This document shows, piece after piece, positions 27,984 to 35,709 of a DNA stretch of 64,000 nt. The stretch covers positions 73,153 to 137,152 of the forward strand of contig JAEZTC010000014.1 in NCBI GenBank assembly GCA_023421675.1. The letters are read 5' to 3'. The notes beneath the pieces are model-generated. The model did no database searches, was not told the DNA's origin, and saw nothing but the letters and a program-made list of their open reading frames with translations. Made by a program: the position numbers and the translations under genes. Numbering within the stretch: the first letter of the stretch is position 1; every line of letters begins with the position of its first letter. The stretch comes from Bacillota bacterium. Its GTDB lineage: Bacteria; Bacillota; Clostridia; Acetivibrionales; JANLFN01.

Positions 27984-28538
27984 TTGAAGAGTATAAAAGC
28001 AACTCTCCCCAACATACTTACATTATTTAATTTGTCATTGGGAGTAACTGCAATATTATTTGCAATGAACGATGATACCAAGGTCAACTACATGATTCCT
28101 GCATCCTTGTTAATCATGGTAGCTGCCTTGACAGATAGATTTGACGGTAAAGTAGCACGTATGTTTGACGCATCAAGTGAATTGGGAAAACAGCTTGATT
28201 CTTTATCAGATCTTATATCTTTTGGTGTTGCTCCAGTAATAATTGCATATAAACTTAGTTTATCTGCACATTTTGGTGTTTTTGGCTATTTTATTGCGCT
28301 TGTATTCCCAATTGCAGGAGCATTCAGGCTTGCCCGGTTTAACATAACCGAGTTTAATAAGGTATACTGCGGATTGCCTATTACACTTGCAGGTGCTTTC
28401 CTTACCATAGATAATTTATATAACTCATTTGTTTTACTAAAAGGCAAATTGCTTATGGTTCATTCAATAATTTCTACAGTATTAATACTACTTTTGTCAT
28501 TCCTTATGGTAAGCAAAATCAAACTTAAAAAGATTTAA
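27984..28538 (+). CDS. pssA: CDP-diacylglycerol-serine O-phosphatidyltransferase
   Basis: A 184-residue membrane enzyme with the CDP-alcohol phosphotransferase signature: Asp51, Asp54-Gly55, Ala58-Arg59, Gly68, Asp72 and Asp76. Six hydrophobic segments are likely. The N terminus LPNILTLFNLSLG and the length match Gram-positive PssA, which makes phosphatidylserine for phosphatidylethanolamine synthesis. Phosphatidylglycerophosphate synthase is an alternative within the same superfamily. Start TTG at 27984, 6 bases after GGGGTGG. A terminator follows at 28551-28586. Confidence 0.85.
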   Translation: MKSIKATLPNILTLFNLSLGVTAILFAMNDDTKVNYMIPASLLIMVAALTDRFDGKVARMFDASSELGKQLDSLSDLISFGVAPVIIAYKLSLSAHFGVFGYFIALVFPIAGAFRLARFNITEFNKVYCGLPITLAGAFLTIDNLYNSFVLLKGKLLMVHSIISTVLILLLSFLMVSKIKLKKI

Positions 28539-28550
28539 TTAAATTTAGAA

Positions 28551-28586
28551 CAAACGCCGGTATTTATAATACCGGTTTGTTTTTTC
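28551..28586 (+). terminator. Rho-independent terminator
   Basis: CAAAC-G-CCGGTAT (28551-28563) pairs with ATACCGGTTTG (28569-28579) around a small loop, one G bulged, followed by TTTTTT. It lies just before the ribosome site of the next gene. Confidence 0.85.
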
Positions 28587-28602
28587 ACAGGAGGTAATAG
28601 GT

Positions 28603-29037
28603 TTGAACGAGTTGAAAAAATATGTTTGGAAACGCCCAATCTATATAGAAATTATAACCTTCATTGTTGTTTTACTGTTCTTAGCCAATACTGTTTATTC
28701 CCTGCTCTCAAACAAAGGAAGCGAAGGGAATATTCCCATTACCATCGTTGCGCTTATAATTGCTGCATTAGTAGTTTTATTTGATATAAACACAATTAAA
28801 AAAAGTGGCAAAATCACTCTTAAGGTTTATGATGACAAGATAACAATTCAAGTCTGGAATAAAAAAGAAAATGTAATAACAAAAAATGATTTTAAGGATG
28901 TTAATATACCAAGATACAATGAAGGAATCAGAATAAATCTTAAAGACGGAACCACCTATCGTTTGAGTCTTCGTGGCCTTAGAAGGGATCTTATAACAGA
29001 TTTGGTGACTACTCTGGTTACATTTAATATAGATTAA
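28603..29037 (+). CDS. Two-span membrane protein with PH-like soluble domain
   Basis: 144 residues. Two membrane segments (about 14-33 and 45-61) are followed by a beta-rich domain (about 70-144: ITLKVYDDKITIQVWNKKENVITKNDFKDVNI) that resembles small bacterial PH domains. Start TTG at 28603, 8 bases after AGGAGGT. No function is known. The preceding terminator suggests it is not a regular part of the pssA transcript. Confidence 0.65.
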   Translation: MNELKKYVWKRPIYIEIITFIVVLLFLANTVYSLLSNKGSEGNIPITIVALIIAALVVLFDINTIKKSGKITLKVYDDKITIQVWNKKENVITKNDFKDVNIPRYNEGIRINLKDGTTYRLSLRGLRRDLITDLVTTLVTFNID

Positions 29038-29119
29038 AGATTAATCAGCTTAATTAAGTTAAGCCTTGGGCCTTCCGTTCTTAAGTGATTTAGTATAACT
29101 CATTCAATTTCCTTATTTA

Positions 29120-29263
29120 TTAGTCTTTTTTATACATTGATGGTAATGAATAAGCTTTTTTATTCCTCTTGCTAAACAAGCCCTTTTTATTTCTGAACAT
29201 ATCAATTTGAATTGGACATATCCCTGCTGCTTTTTCTTTTTTATGCCGTCTGAAAAGTCTCAA
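29120..29263 (-). CDS. Possible small basic protein (47 residues)
   Basis: An open frame from TTG at 29263, reading MRLFRRHKKEKAAG at its start and ending SLPSMYKKD. It is very rich in Lys and Arg and has no membrane segment. AGGTGA lies 6 bases before the TTG. An extended minus-10 TGCTATAAT sits a short way upstream with a weak TTGTTT 16 bases before it. These signals and the lack of any other gene in the 29038-29321 gap are the only support. No family is recognised. It may be a real small gene or chance. Confidence 0.35.
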   Translation of the reverse strand: MRLFRRHKKEKAAGICPIQIDMFRNKKGLFSKRNKKAYSLPSMYKKD

Positions 29264-29321
29264 AATTAATCACCTGTATTATTATAGCACTTCAAAATGC
29301 AAAAACAAAGGTTTATAAGTA

Positions 29322-29756
29322 CTAATTTCGACATTCCATCATATAATGTGTCTTAGTCTCACCCGTCAAAGTGAACCCCAAACCTTCATAAAGCCTTTTT
29401 GCCTTATCATTGATTTTAAGTACCATCAGGCCAACTGTACAGTTGGATTCAAATGCCTTATCCATTATGTCCTTAATTATTTGCGTCCCCAAGCCTCTAC
29501 CTTGAAAGCCAGGGTCAATTTGAATTTCTTCAAGATATATCTGATCCGGCTTTTCTATTAATTCAAGAACTCCAATATCATTTCCCTCTACTGAAATAAT
29601 CTGAATCCCAGATTTGAACCTATTGTCGCAGAATTGTCTCTGGAACGTCTCGTCCCAACCACCAAAAACATAGTCAATATAATCAGTGTATACGGCTTTA
29701 TTAAGATTAAATACAAAATCATAATCGCTGCTATCAGCTTTTCTTAATTGGTACAT
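29322..29756 (-). CDS. GNAT N-acetyltransferase
   Basis: 144 residues with the GNAT acetyl-CoA motif DPGFQGRGLGTQIIKDI (about 84-100) and a C-terminal AKRLYEGLGFTLTGETKTHYMM. The N terminus LRKADSSDYDFVFNLNKAVY is typical of amino-group acetyltransferases. The substrate is unknown. It is a single gene with GGAGAAT before the ATG, in the accessory-looking part of the window. Confidence 0.85.
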   Translation of the reverse strand: MYQLRKADSSDYDFVFNLNKAVYTDYIDYVFGGWDETFQRQFCDNRFKSGIQIISVEGNDIGVLELIEKPDQIYLEEIQIDPGFQGRGLGTQIIKDIMDKAFESNCTVGLMVLKINDKAKRLYEGLGFTLTGETKTHYMMECRN

Positions 29757-29938
29757 TAAAATTTATATTCTCCTATACTTTTTTATATATTATATCAAAT
29801 TACTTTCGAGAAAGTGTTCAACTGGTAAATTATTAATGTTATATGTATACTAATAGTTATAAACTTTTATCAGTGAGGTACCCTTTCATACGAAAGATAA
29901 TCAAAGTTATTATACAGAGTTAAAGCTAAGGGGGATTT

Positions 29939-30322
29939 ATGAATAAAGAAAAAGGATTTGCATATTGTGGTCTTGCATGCTGTATCTGCAGCGAAAATAC
30001 AACCTGTGCCGGTTGCCGGAATAAAGGCTGTAAAGACAAGGATTGGTGTAAAAACTTCAATTGCTGTAAGGCTAAAGGCTTAAACGGATGCTGGGAATGT
30101 ACAGACTTTCCATGTACAGGCTCAATGCTTGATAAAATCCGCATCCGTACCTTTTCAGAATTTATAAGGGATTATGGTGAAGAAAAACTGATTACCTGCC
30201 TTGAAAGAAATGAGAAGGCAGGCATGGTTTATCACTATAGCGGTAAGCTAACAGGAGACTACGACATACCTCAGACAGAAGAAGGTATAATAGAACTGAT
30301 TCTAAATGGAAAGCAGCAATAA
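29939..30322 (+). CDS. DUF3795 cysteine-rich protein
   Basis: 127 residues with 14 cysteines, nearly all in the first 62 residues, including CGLACCIC, CAGCRNKGC, CKNFNCC and CWECTDFPC. This is the DUF3795 pattern, probably binding zinc or an iron-sulfur cluster. The C-terminal half is helical. AAGGGGG precedes the ATG. The gene ends one base before the convergent lrgB stop. The upstream region holds two short palindromes (29802-29815 and 29885-29898) that could be operators. Confidence 0.8.
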   Translation: MNKEKGFAYCGLACCICSENTTCAGCRNKGCKDKDWCKNFNCCKAKGLNGCWECTDFPCTGSMLDKIRIRTFSEFIRDYGEEKLITCLERNEKAGMVYHYSGKLTGDYDIPQTEEGIIELILNGKQQ

Positions 30323-30323
30323 C

Positions 30324-31022
30324 TTAAAGTAGTTGGGCAAATATTGATGCACTGATAACCGTGAGCAGTCCGGATACAACAATAGACAAGCTACTCATTG
30401 CCCCCTGTATTTCACCAAGCTCAAGAGCCTTTGCAGTTCCAACGGCATGTGAAGAAGTTCCGATTGCCAAACCAACAGCAACCGGTTCTTTTATTCTGAA
30501 AAGCTTACAAATGCTTTCTGCTATTACATTACCAAGTACACCTGTTACTATAATTACTGCTACTGTTATTGTAGTTATTCCGCCTAATTCATCTGATACA
30601 CCAATACCTATTGCTGTAGTTATTGACTTGGGCAGCAGTGTAACATACTGAATATGTGTAAGGTGAAAAAGGTATGACAGCCCCAGCACACTTCCCAGGC
30701 TGGACAAAACCCCAGCAGATATACCAATGAGGACAGCCTTTAAATTCTTTTTAAGCATTTCAAGCTGCTGGTATAGAGGTATCGCCAGACAAACAGTTGC
30801 AGGCGTTAAAAAGTAACTTATATATTTCGCTCCCTGATTATAACTCTCATAATCTATATTGAGTATTAATAAAACTGCTATTACAAAAATAACTGAAATG
30901 AGCAGCGGATTCAAAAATCCCTTCCTGAACTTTTTCCTTATTGCCAGACCAATTACATAGCCTAATATACTTATCACAACCCCAAAATAAACTGAGTTGC
31001 ATATAACCTCTTTTATATTCAT
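30324..31022 (-). CDS. lrgB: LrgB/CidB-family membrane protein
   Basis: 232 residues, about seven hydrophobic segments, with the conserved LLPKSITTAIGIGVSDELGGI and GTSSHAVGTAKALELGE motifs of LrgB/CidB. The family works with LrgA-type holin-like proteins in control of murein hydrolase activity and has also been linked to pyruvate or glycolate transport. It overlaps lrgA by 4 bases (ATGA) and is its operon partner. No LytSR-type two-component system is seen nearby. Confidence 0.92.
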   Translation of the reverse strand: MNIKEVICNSVYFGVVISILGYVIGLAIRKKFRKGFLNPLLISVIFVIAVLLILNIDYESYNQGAKYISYFLTPATVCLAIPLYQQLEMLKKNLKAVLIGISAGVLSSLGSVLGLSYLFHLTHIQYVTLLPKSITTAIGIGVSDELGGITTITVAVIIVTGVLGNVIAESICKLFRIKEPVAVGLAIGTSSHAVGTAKALELGEIQGAMSSLSIVVSGLLTVISASIFAQLL

Positions 31023-31372
31023 GACTTCTGCCCCTTACGCATTATAAATTGTGTGACCCTTCCTGTTACAACCATTACTATAATTGTAGTAAGTAAAGTG
31101 ATAATTATTATAGGCAGCAGTATATCGGAAAGCTCTTTCCATGCTGTAAGCAGACCTACGGCTGCAGGTACAAATAATAAAGGCATTACTTCCAGGAGAA
31201 AATCGCTTACGCTTTTCACTTTTTCAAGCTTGACTATTTTTGTTTTAAGACAAAACAGCATTATAAGAAGTCCGTAAATGCTTGCTGGAATAGGCAGCGG
31301 AATCAACCTGTATAGCATTTCGCCGATAAATGTAATTAAAAGAATGACAAACAATTGGTATATATATTTCAT
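31019..31372 (-). CDS. lrgA: LrgA/CidA-family holin-like protein
   Basis: 117 residues with four membrane segments and the motif IPLPIPASIYGLLIMLFCL (about 23-41), followed by PLLFVPAAVGLL, which defines LrgA/CidA. The open frame extends 49 codons upstream, but AAGGGG before the ATG at 31372 and the family length both support this start. Operon with lrgB. Confidence 0.9.
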   Translation of the reverse strand: MKYIYQLFVILLITFIGEMLYRLIPLPIPASIYGLLIMLFCLKTKIVKLEKVKSVSDFLLEVMPLLFVPAAVGLLTAWKELSDILLPIIIITLLTTIIVMVVTGRVTQFIMRKGQKS

Positions 31373-31625
31373 ATAAGCCCCTTCATTTATTCTGTAAGTG
31401 CACAACATTTGTTGCAGCAACACTAATACCTTCCCAAAACTACAAATAGAATAACATAAATTGACGAGGCTTTTCAAACTTAAACCTTTCCTGTTATTCA
31501 TAATTAATAGATTGTTCAAAATTTAGTGGTATAATAATTTGGAAATGTAATTTGTCCATTTGGTTATTAAATTACTGCATAATTCATAAATTAAGATGTA
31601 ACAGGTTTAGAGGTGGCTTTTTGTA

Positions 31626-31784
31626 ATGACAGTTTTAATTATTATTTTTTGTTTAATAGTTGTTAGTGCACTGGTAATAGGAATAGTTAAGAAAACCAGA
31701 AAAGTAATTATTGCATCATTGTTCGGTCTATTCATGATTTTAATGTTTGGAATCGGTTTCTTTATGACAGTAGGGTCAATGTAA
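31626..31784 (+). CDS. Small two-span membrane protein (52 residues)
   Basis: An ATG at 31626, 9 bases after GAGGTGG, opens a 52-codon frame. It encodes MTVLIIIFCLIVVSALVIG, a short basic loop KKTRK and a second hydrophobic span, IIASLFGLFMILMFGIGFF. Hydrophobicity, a basic turn and a good ribosome site support a real gene. It is followed after 16 bases by a hairpin (31801-31835) that may end transcription. The family is unknown. Confidence 0.65.
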   Translation: MTVLIIIFCLIVVSALVIGIVKKTRKVIIASLFGLFMILMFGIGFFMTVGSM

Positions 31785-31800
31785 CTAATATAAATGCATT

Positions 31801-31835
31801 AAAGGCTTTAGAGGATTTGATTCCATGAAAGCCTT
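31801..31835 (+). repeat. Hairpin repeat, copy 0
   Basis: AAAGGCTT ... AAGCCTT stem with inner GAGGATTTGATTCC. It matches the hairpins at 33873-33907 and 35553-35588 at most positions but is not joined to a tRNA fragment. It can act as a terminator for the 52-residue gene although its T tail is poor. Confidence 0.6.
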
Positions 31836-31873
31836 ACAAATACCAGGGTATTTAATTAATAAGTCGCTGTATA

Positions 31874-32665
31874 TTAATATCCATAAAACTTCAGATATTT
31901 TTCAATATTTGACTTTACATATTTGGCGCTGTGATTACCCTGGAATACATGGTTTTGAGAATTAATGCCTTTCTCTTTTAATATTTTATGTAAAATTGAG
32001 CAGCCCTCATAAAATCTACCCTCATCCTTATCGCCAGCATCAAGGTATACATCAATATCAGGAGAAATATCACCATTCCTGGCAATATTTATCGGATCAT
32101 ATTTTTCCCATGAGACCATGTCACTATAGTATGGCTTATCTTCCTTTTCAAGTTTAAGTTCCAGAGCAGGCATATGTCCCCCTACCTTTGAAAACAAATG
32201 CTGATGACGGAATGCATTATGAAGAGCTATATATCCCCCTGCAGATGCCCCTCCAACATATCTTCCTTTTCTATCCTTTATAGTGTTATAAGTATTATCT
32301 ATAAAGGGTAGTATCTCTCTAATAAAGTAGTCTTCATACATTCCTAAATTTATTATTCTATTACTATTACCAGCATCAATAACTTCTCTACAGATTAAGG
32401 AAGAATTCAATCCCCTACTGTTTTCAAACCTTGGACATATAATTATCATAGGCATAATTTGCTCATCTTTTATCATCTGATCAGCCTTTGTGTTTAAATC
32501 CGCATCAAACATAATATTTTCATTTCCGCTCCTCCCATGTAAAAAATATAATACAGGAAGAGGCTTGAGACTATTATAATCTTCAGGCAAATACACCATC
32601 ATTGGCATTTCCTTGCCGAGTACATTGCTATAAAAGTTTACTTTTTCCACTTTTGAGTTATTCAT
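31874..32665 (-). CDS. Alpha/beta-hydrolase esterase (esterase-D-like)
   Basis: 263 residues, cytosolic, no signal peptide. LPVLYFLHGRSGNE near residue 40 gives the oxyanion region. GGASAGGYIA (near 140) holds the nucleophile serine in GxSxG. An Asp in DVYLDAGDKDEGRF (near 210) and a His in FQGNHSAKYV (near 247) complete the triad. It resembles tributyrin or S-formylglutathione esterases. It faces an AraC-type regulator across 162 bases, which suggests that the regulator controls it. The natural substrate is unknown; acetyl or feruloyl esters of plant sugars are possible. Confidence 0.85.
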   Translation of the reverse strand: MNNSKVEKVNFYSNVLGKEMPMMVYLPEDYNSLKPLPVLYFLHGRSGNENIMFDADLNTKADQMIKDEQIMPMIIICPRFENSRGLNSSLICREVIDAGNSNRIINLGMYEDYFIREILPFIDNTYNTIKDRKGRYVGGASAGGYIALHNAFRHQHLFSKVGGHMPALELKLEKEDKPYYSDMVSWEKYDPINIARNGDISPDIDVYLDAGDKDEGRFYEGCSILHKILKEKGINSQNHVFQGNHSAKYVKSNIEKYLKFYGY

Positions 32666-32827
32666 TTTTATTACCTCTTCTGATCCTTTTTTAATTAGGA
32701 TTTACTGACATATAGCATAATTTTGCTGCTTATAATATAATATTCATTATTATAGTAATTTAATATATAGCTAATTACAAGAATTGTATTGCTTTTTATT
32801 AGCACAATTTTTGCATAAGGATACAGT

Positions 32828-33697
32828 ATGAGGAATAGAAATGAGTATTATAATAAAGAAATGCCTAATCCAAATTTAGGTATAGATATATTTTTGGCAG
32901 ATAACTTTAAAAAGGGAATAAAGTTTAAAAGGCACTGGCATGAAAATTTGCAGCTTTATTATTTTACAGAGGGTGAAGCTTTAGTCGAGTGCAATGAAAA
33001 ACGTTTCCATGTAACTAGGAACAGTATTATAGTAGTTAACAGTAATGAGCTGCATTACCTTGAAAGCTTAAGTGATGGACTGAAGTTTTACACAATTCGT
33101 ATTGATTTTTCTTTTCTCTTCAGTAATCAAGTTGATCTATGCCAGACGAAATTTCTTTCACCACTGTCACAAAATCAAATATCATTTCAAAACTTAATTG
33201 AAAATGATAAACAGATATTAGACTGCATTAACACTATAATACAGGAGTATTTTTCAAATAAAATCGGGTACGAACTTGCTGTAAAATCATTTACTTATCA
33301 ATTAATCGTTCTCTTATTAAGAGATTATATTAGTAAATTTCTAACTAGAAAGGAACTTGATTTAAAAGCTAATAATTTAAAACGCTTTGATTTGATTTTT
33401 AAGCATATAGACAGTAATTACTCTAAAAAAATACGCACTGAGGACCTTGCAAAGATTGCTAACATCAGTACTTATCATTTTTGCAGAATTTTTAAGCAAA
33501 TGACAGGTAAGACAACTACAGATTATATTAATGGAGTAAGGCTTGAAAGGTCCGTTGAACTCTTAAATAAAGGTGAACTGAATATAACCGAAATAGCATT
33601 AACATGTGGCTTTGATAGTATAAATTATTTTAGTCGGCTATTTAAAAGGCAGTTTAAAATATCACCAACTAAATTTAGGGAAGACAATTTTAAATAA
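32828..33697 (+). CDS. AraC-family transcription regulator
   Basis: 289 residues. The N-terminal cupin (about 20-110, FKRHWHENLQLYYFTEGEALVE) senses a ligand. The C-terminal 100 residues carry two helix-turn-helix units: IRTEDLAKIANISTYHFCRIFKQ and ITEIALTCGFDSINYFSRLFKR. The closing motif ISPTKFRE is typical. It lies divergent to the esterase gene and is its likely regulator. The effector cannot be told. Confidence 0.9.
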   Translation: MRNRNEYYNKEMPNPNLGIDIFLADNFKKGIKFKRHWHENLQLYYFTEGEALVECNEKRFHVTRNSIIVVNSNELHYLESLSDGLKFYTIRIDFSFLFSNQVDLCQTKFLSPLSQNQISFQNLIENDKQILDCINTIIQEYFSNKIGYELAVKSFTYQLIVLLLRDYISKFLTRKELDLKANNLKRFDLIFKHIDSNYSKKIRTEDLAKIANISTYHFCRIFKQMTGKTTTDYINGVRLERSVELLNKGELNITEIALTCGFDSINYFSRLFKRQFKISPTKFREDNFK

Positions 33698-33748
33698 TGA
33701 TAATAATTGATAAGACTAACCGAAACCTTATCTAGCTGTAGCTTAATT

Positions 33749-33856
33749 CTATTTACAATCAATTATAATTTTATCCGCTTTTATAACATATTTATGTTCA
33801 TCCTTATTTTCAGAATCAGTTATATAAAAAAATGAACTTACACACACTTTGTGACC
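33749..33856 (-). pseudogene. C-terminal remnant of a lost gene
   Basis: A minus-strand frame encodes SSFFYITDSENKDEHK and ends IIIDCK before a TAG at 33749-33751. It reads like real protein but has no start signal. It stops (TAA at 33857-33859) exactly where the direct repeat begins at 33860. It may be the tail of a gene cut by the event that placed the repeat. No family is recognised. Confidence 0.3.
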
Positions 33857-33859
33857 TTA

Positions 33860-33952
33860 CCCCATAAACGCAAGGGCTTCCAAGGATTTGATTCCTTGAA
33901 AGCCTTTTATTTGGCGGAGAAGGCGAGATTCGAACTCGCGCTAGAGTTGCCC
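33860..33952. repeat. Direct repeat copy A (attachment-site-like)
   Basis: About 93 bp nearly identical to 35538-35633: CCCCATAAACGCA, the hairpin AGGGCTTCCAAGG...CCTTGAAAGCCTTT, then the last 41 bases of tRNA-Ser(GCU) including CCA. The two copies bracket two lipoprotein genes. Confidence 0.85.
33912..33952 (-). pseudogene. Truncated tRNA-Ser(GCU), 3' part only
   Basis: Identical to the 3' 41 bases (CCA end, acceptor strand, T arm, part of the variable arm) of the intact tRNA-Ser at 35593-35684. Identity stops in the variable arm after GGGCAACTC, read from the tRNA strand. It cannot fold as a tRNA. Confidence 0.88.
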
Positions 33953-33973
33953 TTATAATTAGAATAACTTTAT

Positions 33974-34615
33974 TTAGTTATTAGATAGCCTTATACTTTT
34001 AAGTACTCCCAAAATTTCTTTTTCACTTTTTTTATAATTCTCAGTACTCATATAGATACTTGCGCCAAGAAATCCATGGTAGTTACTAATGTCATCAAAA
34101 ATTAATACTGCGTGTATTTTTCCATCCTGTATAAGACTCTCAATATGTCCAGTTAAACCGGATGTAGATGTAAAAGTATCCTTTTGAACATCTTCTTCAG
34201 GAGAAAACCCAGGAGAAATATGTCCAACTTGATTAAATACATATATTCTTTCATTCTGGTTACCATCTACATAAATATGTATTCCGACATCAGGAGTAGC
34301 ATTATGTTCTTTAGTCGCCTCTATTCGTTCCTCAATCTTGGAATTCCAATTTAAAGGATAATCGACACTAAAACCTAATTTTTTATCAACATAAGTTTTA
34401 AATGGCTTTTGTAAATCTGTAGCCAGACTAGTGTTAATATTCTTATTAGCACCTGTGCTAATATCCAGTTTTGTACTGCTTGTAGAAATACTTTCAATAG
34501 GTTTAATACCTGATGATGTTTTACTTGTACCCCCTAAGACGCTGTTCTCTTGAGTGCAGCCAGTTACAGAGATTATTATAGTCAGAATTAAAAATATAAT
34601 GGCTAACCTTTTCAA
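33974..34615 (-). CDS. Putative lipoprotein, PsbP/DUF-like domain
   Basis: 213 residues. The signal peptide ends in the lipobox SVTGC (Cys20), followed by a Ser/Thr-rich linker. The folded domain begins at about 72 with KTYVDKKLGFSVDYPLNWN, the opening seen in many PsbP-like lipoproteins. ATTATTGGGAGG-type spacing before the ATG is acceptable. After the lipobox it carries ENSVLGG, similar to the neighbouring lipoprotein at 34872. It lies inside the repeat-bracketed islet. Function unknown. Confidence 0.7.
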   Translation of the reverse strand: MKRLAIIFLILTIIISVTGCTQENSVLGGTSKTSSGIKPIESISTSSTKLDISTGANKNINTSLATDLQKPFKTYVDKKLGFSVDYPLNWNSKIEERIEATKEHNATPDVGIHIYVDGNQNERIYVFNQVGHISPGFSPEEDVQKDTFTSTSGLTGHIESLIQDGKIHAVLIFDDISNYHGFLGASIYMSTENYKKSEKEILGVLKSIRLSNN

Positions 34616-34871
34616 TTATTATCCCTCCAAGCAATATTATTAAGAAAAAAGATATGAATTATATAATCTATCATGTAATTATCATATACTTAGTTTAGCA
34701 TTATATGTAATAAATGGGAATCAATAAAAATAATTAATTTTCTGCTTTTCAATACAGTCTAGCGAATATATTTTAACACTCAATACATGGTAAATATTAT
34801 TAGTTAATAAGAACATTTTATTATTTCTCACGTCTATCACTGTAAGAATATTATTTTAGGAGTGTATAAAA

Positions 34872-35489
34872 ATGAGAGCCTATATTAGATTTATTACAAG
34901 TATTCTTACTATATCAATGTGTTTTTTACTAGTTTCTTGTGAAAAGTCAGAAAATGTTTTAGGTGAACAAAATTCAATTATAAAGAGCCAAAGTACATTA
35001 GCAAAACAATCAGATACAAAAGATAATACTATACTAAATGAAAAGCAGCCAACTACTATTCAAACAACAACCAGCAGTTCGATTAATGCTTGCGATAAAA
35101 TGGTTTCACTACTATATGGCCTTAGCCCAAAAGATGTTATTAAGAAGTATTTCGAATATTTTAATAATAAAGATGCAGATGGTTATAATTCTACCTTCGT
35201 ATCCTCTCGCAGGTGTCAAAATGATATTTTTGCATTCAAAAATTTAGAATATGTTAAGTTAAAAAATATAACTGATGCTGATGAAATAATATTAGATCGA
35301 TACATGTCGTACGGCAATGGTAGTGTAAATAATGTTAAAGTAGAAAATGTTAAAGTATATAAAGTTGATTTTGAAACAAAGTATAGTAAAGAAACCCCTC
35401 CTAATGCTAACGGAAAACTATGGGATTATTTTTTTCTAATAAAGGAAACTGATGAATCTCCTTGGTTAATAGACGATGTAGGTGTGTAA
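34872..35489 (+). CDS. Putative lipoprotein, DUF4829-like
   Basis: 205 residues with a lipobox ending LLVSC (Cys23) and a Ser/Thr/Gln-rich linker. A domain at about 80-205 begins LSPKDVIKKYFEYFNNKDADGYNSTF, which resembles DUF4829 or NTF2-like extracellular domains. The post-lipobox SENVLGE has VLG at the same distance from Cys as in the lipoprotein at 33974. It is divergent from that gene and shares the islet. A weak AGGAG precedes the ATG. Function unknown. Confidence 0.65.
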   Translation: MRAYIRFITSILTISMCFLLVSCEKSENVLGEQNSIIKSQSTLAKQSDTKDNTILNEKQPTTIQTTTSSSINACDKMVSLLYGLSPKDVIKKYFEYFNNKDADGYNSTFVSSRRCQNDIFAFKNLEYVKLKNITDADEIILDRYMSYGNGSVNNVKVENVKVYKVDFETKYSKETPPNANGKLWDYFFLIKETDESPWLIDDVGV

Positions 35490-35537
35490 TGATTTAAACA
35501 CTTTCTTTGTAGTAATTATAAGTATTTCTTACGCTTT

Positions 35538-35633
35538 CCCCATAAACGCACTAAAGGCTTCCAAGGATTTAATTCCTTGAAAGCCTTTTATTTGGCGGAG
35601 AAGGCGAGATTCGAACTCGCGCTAGAGTTGCCC
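35538..35633. repeat. Direct repeat copy B, includes tRNA-Ser 3' end and terminator
   Basis: Partner of 33860-33952. The hairpin AAAGGCTT-C-CAAGGA / TCCTTG-A-AAGCCTTT followed by TATTT (35553-35592) is a good plus-strand terminator for the lipoprotein gene. The match continues into the tRNA to 35630. Confidence 0.85.
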
Positions 35634-35684
35634 CTACTAACGGTTTAGCAAACCGTCCCCTTCAGCCTACTTGGGTACTTCTCC
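35593..35684 (-). tRNA. tRNA-Ser (anticodon GCU)
   Basis: 92 bases including encoded CCA. Acceptor GGAGAAG pairs with CTTCTCC. The anticodon loop TTTGCTAAA reads GCT. The long variable arm typical of tRNA-Ser and TTCGAATC in the T arm are present. It reads serine codons AGC/AGU. It is co-transcribed with the upstream tRNA-Ser(UGA). Confidence 0.95.
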
Positions 35685-35709
35685 AAGCCTGAAACTTATT
35701 AAAAAAATA

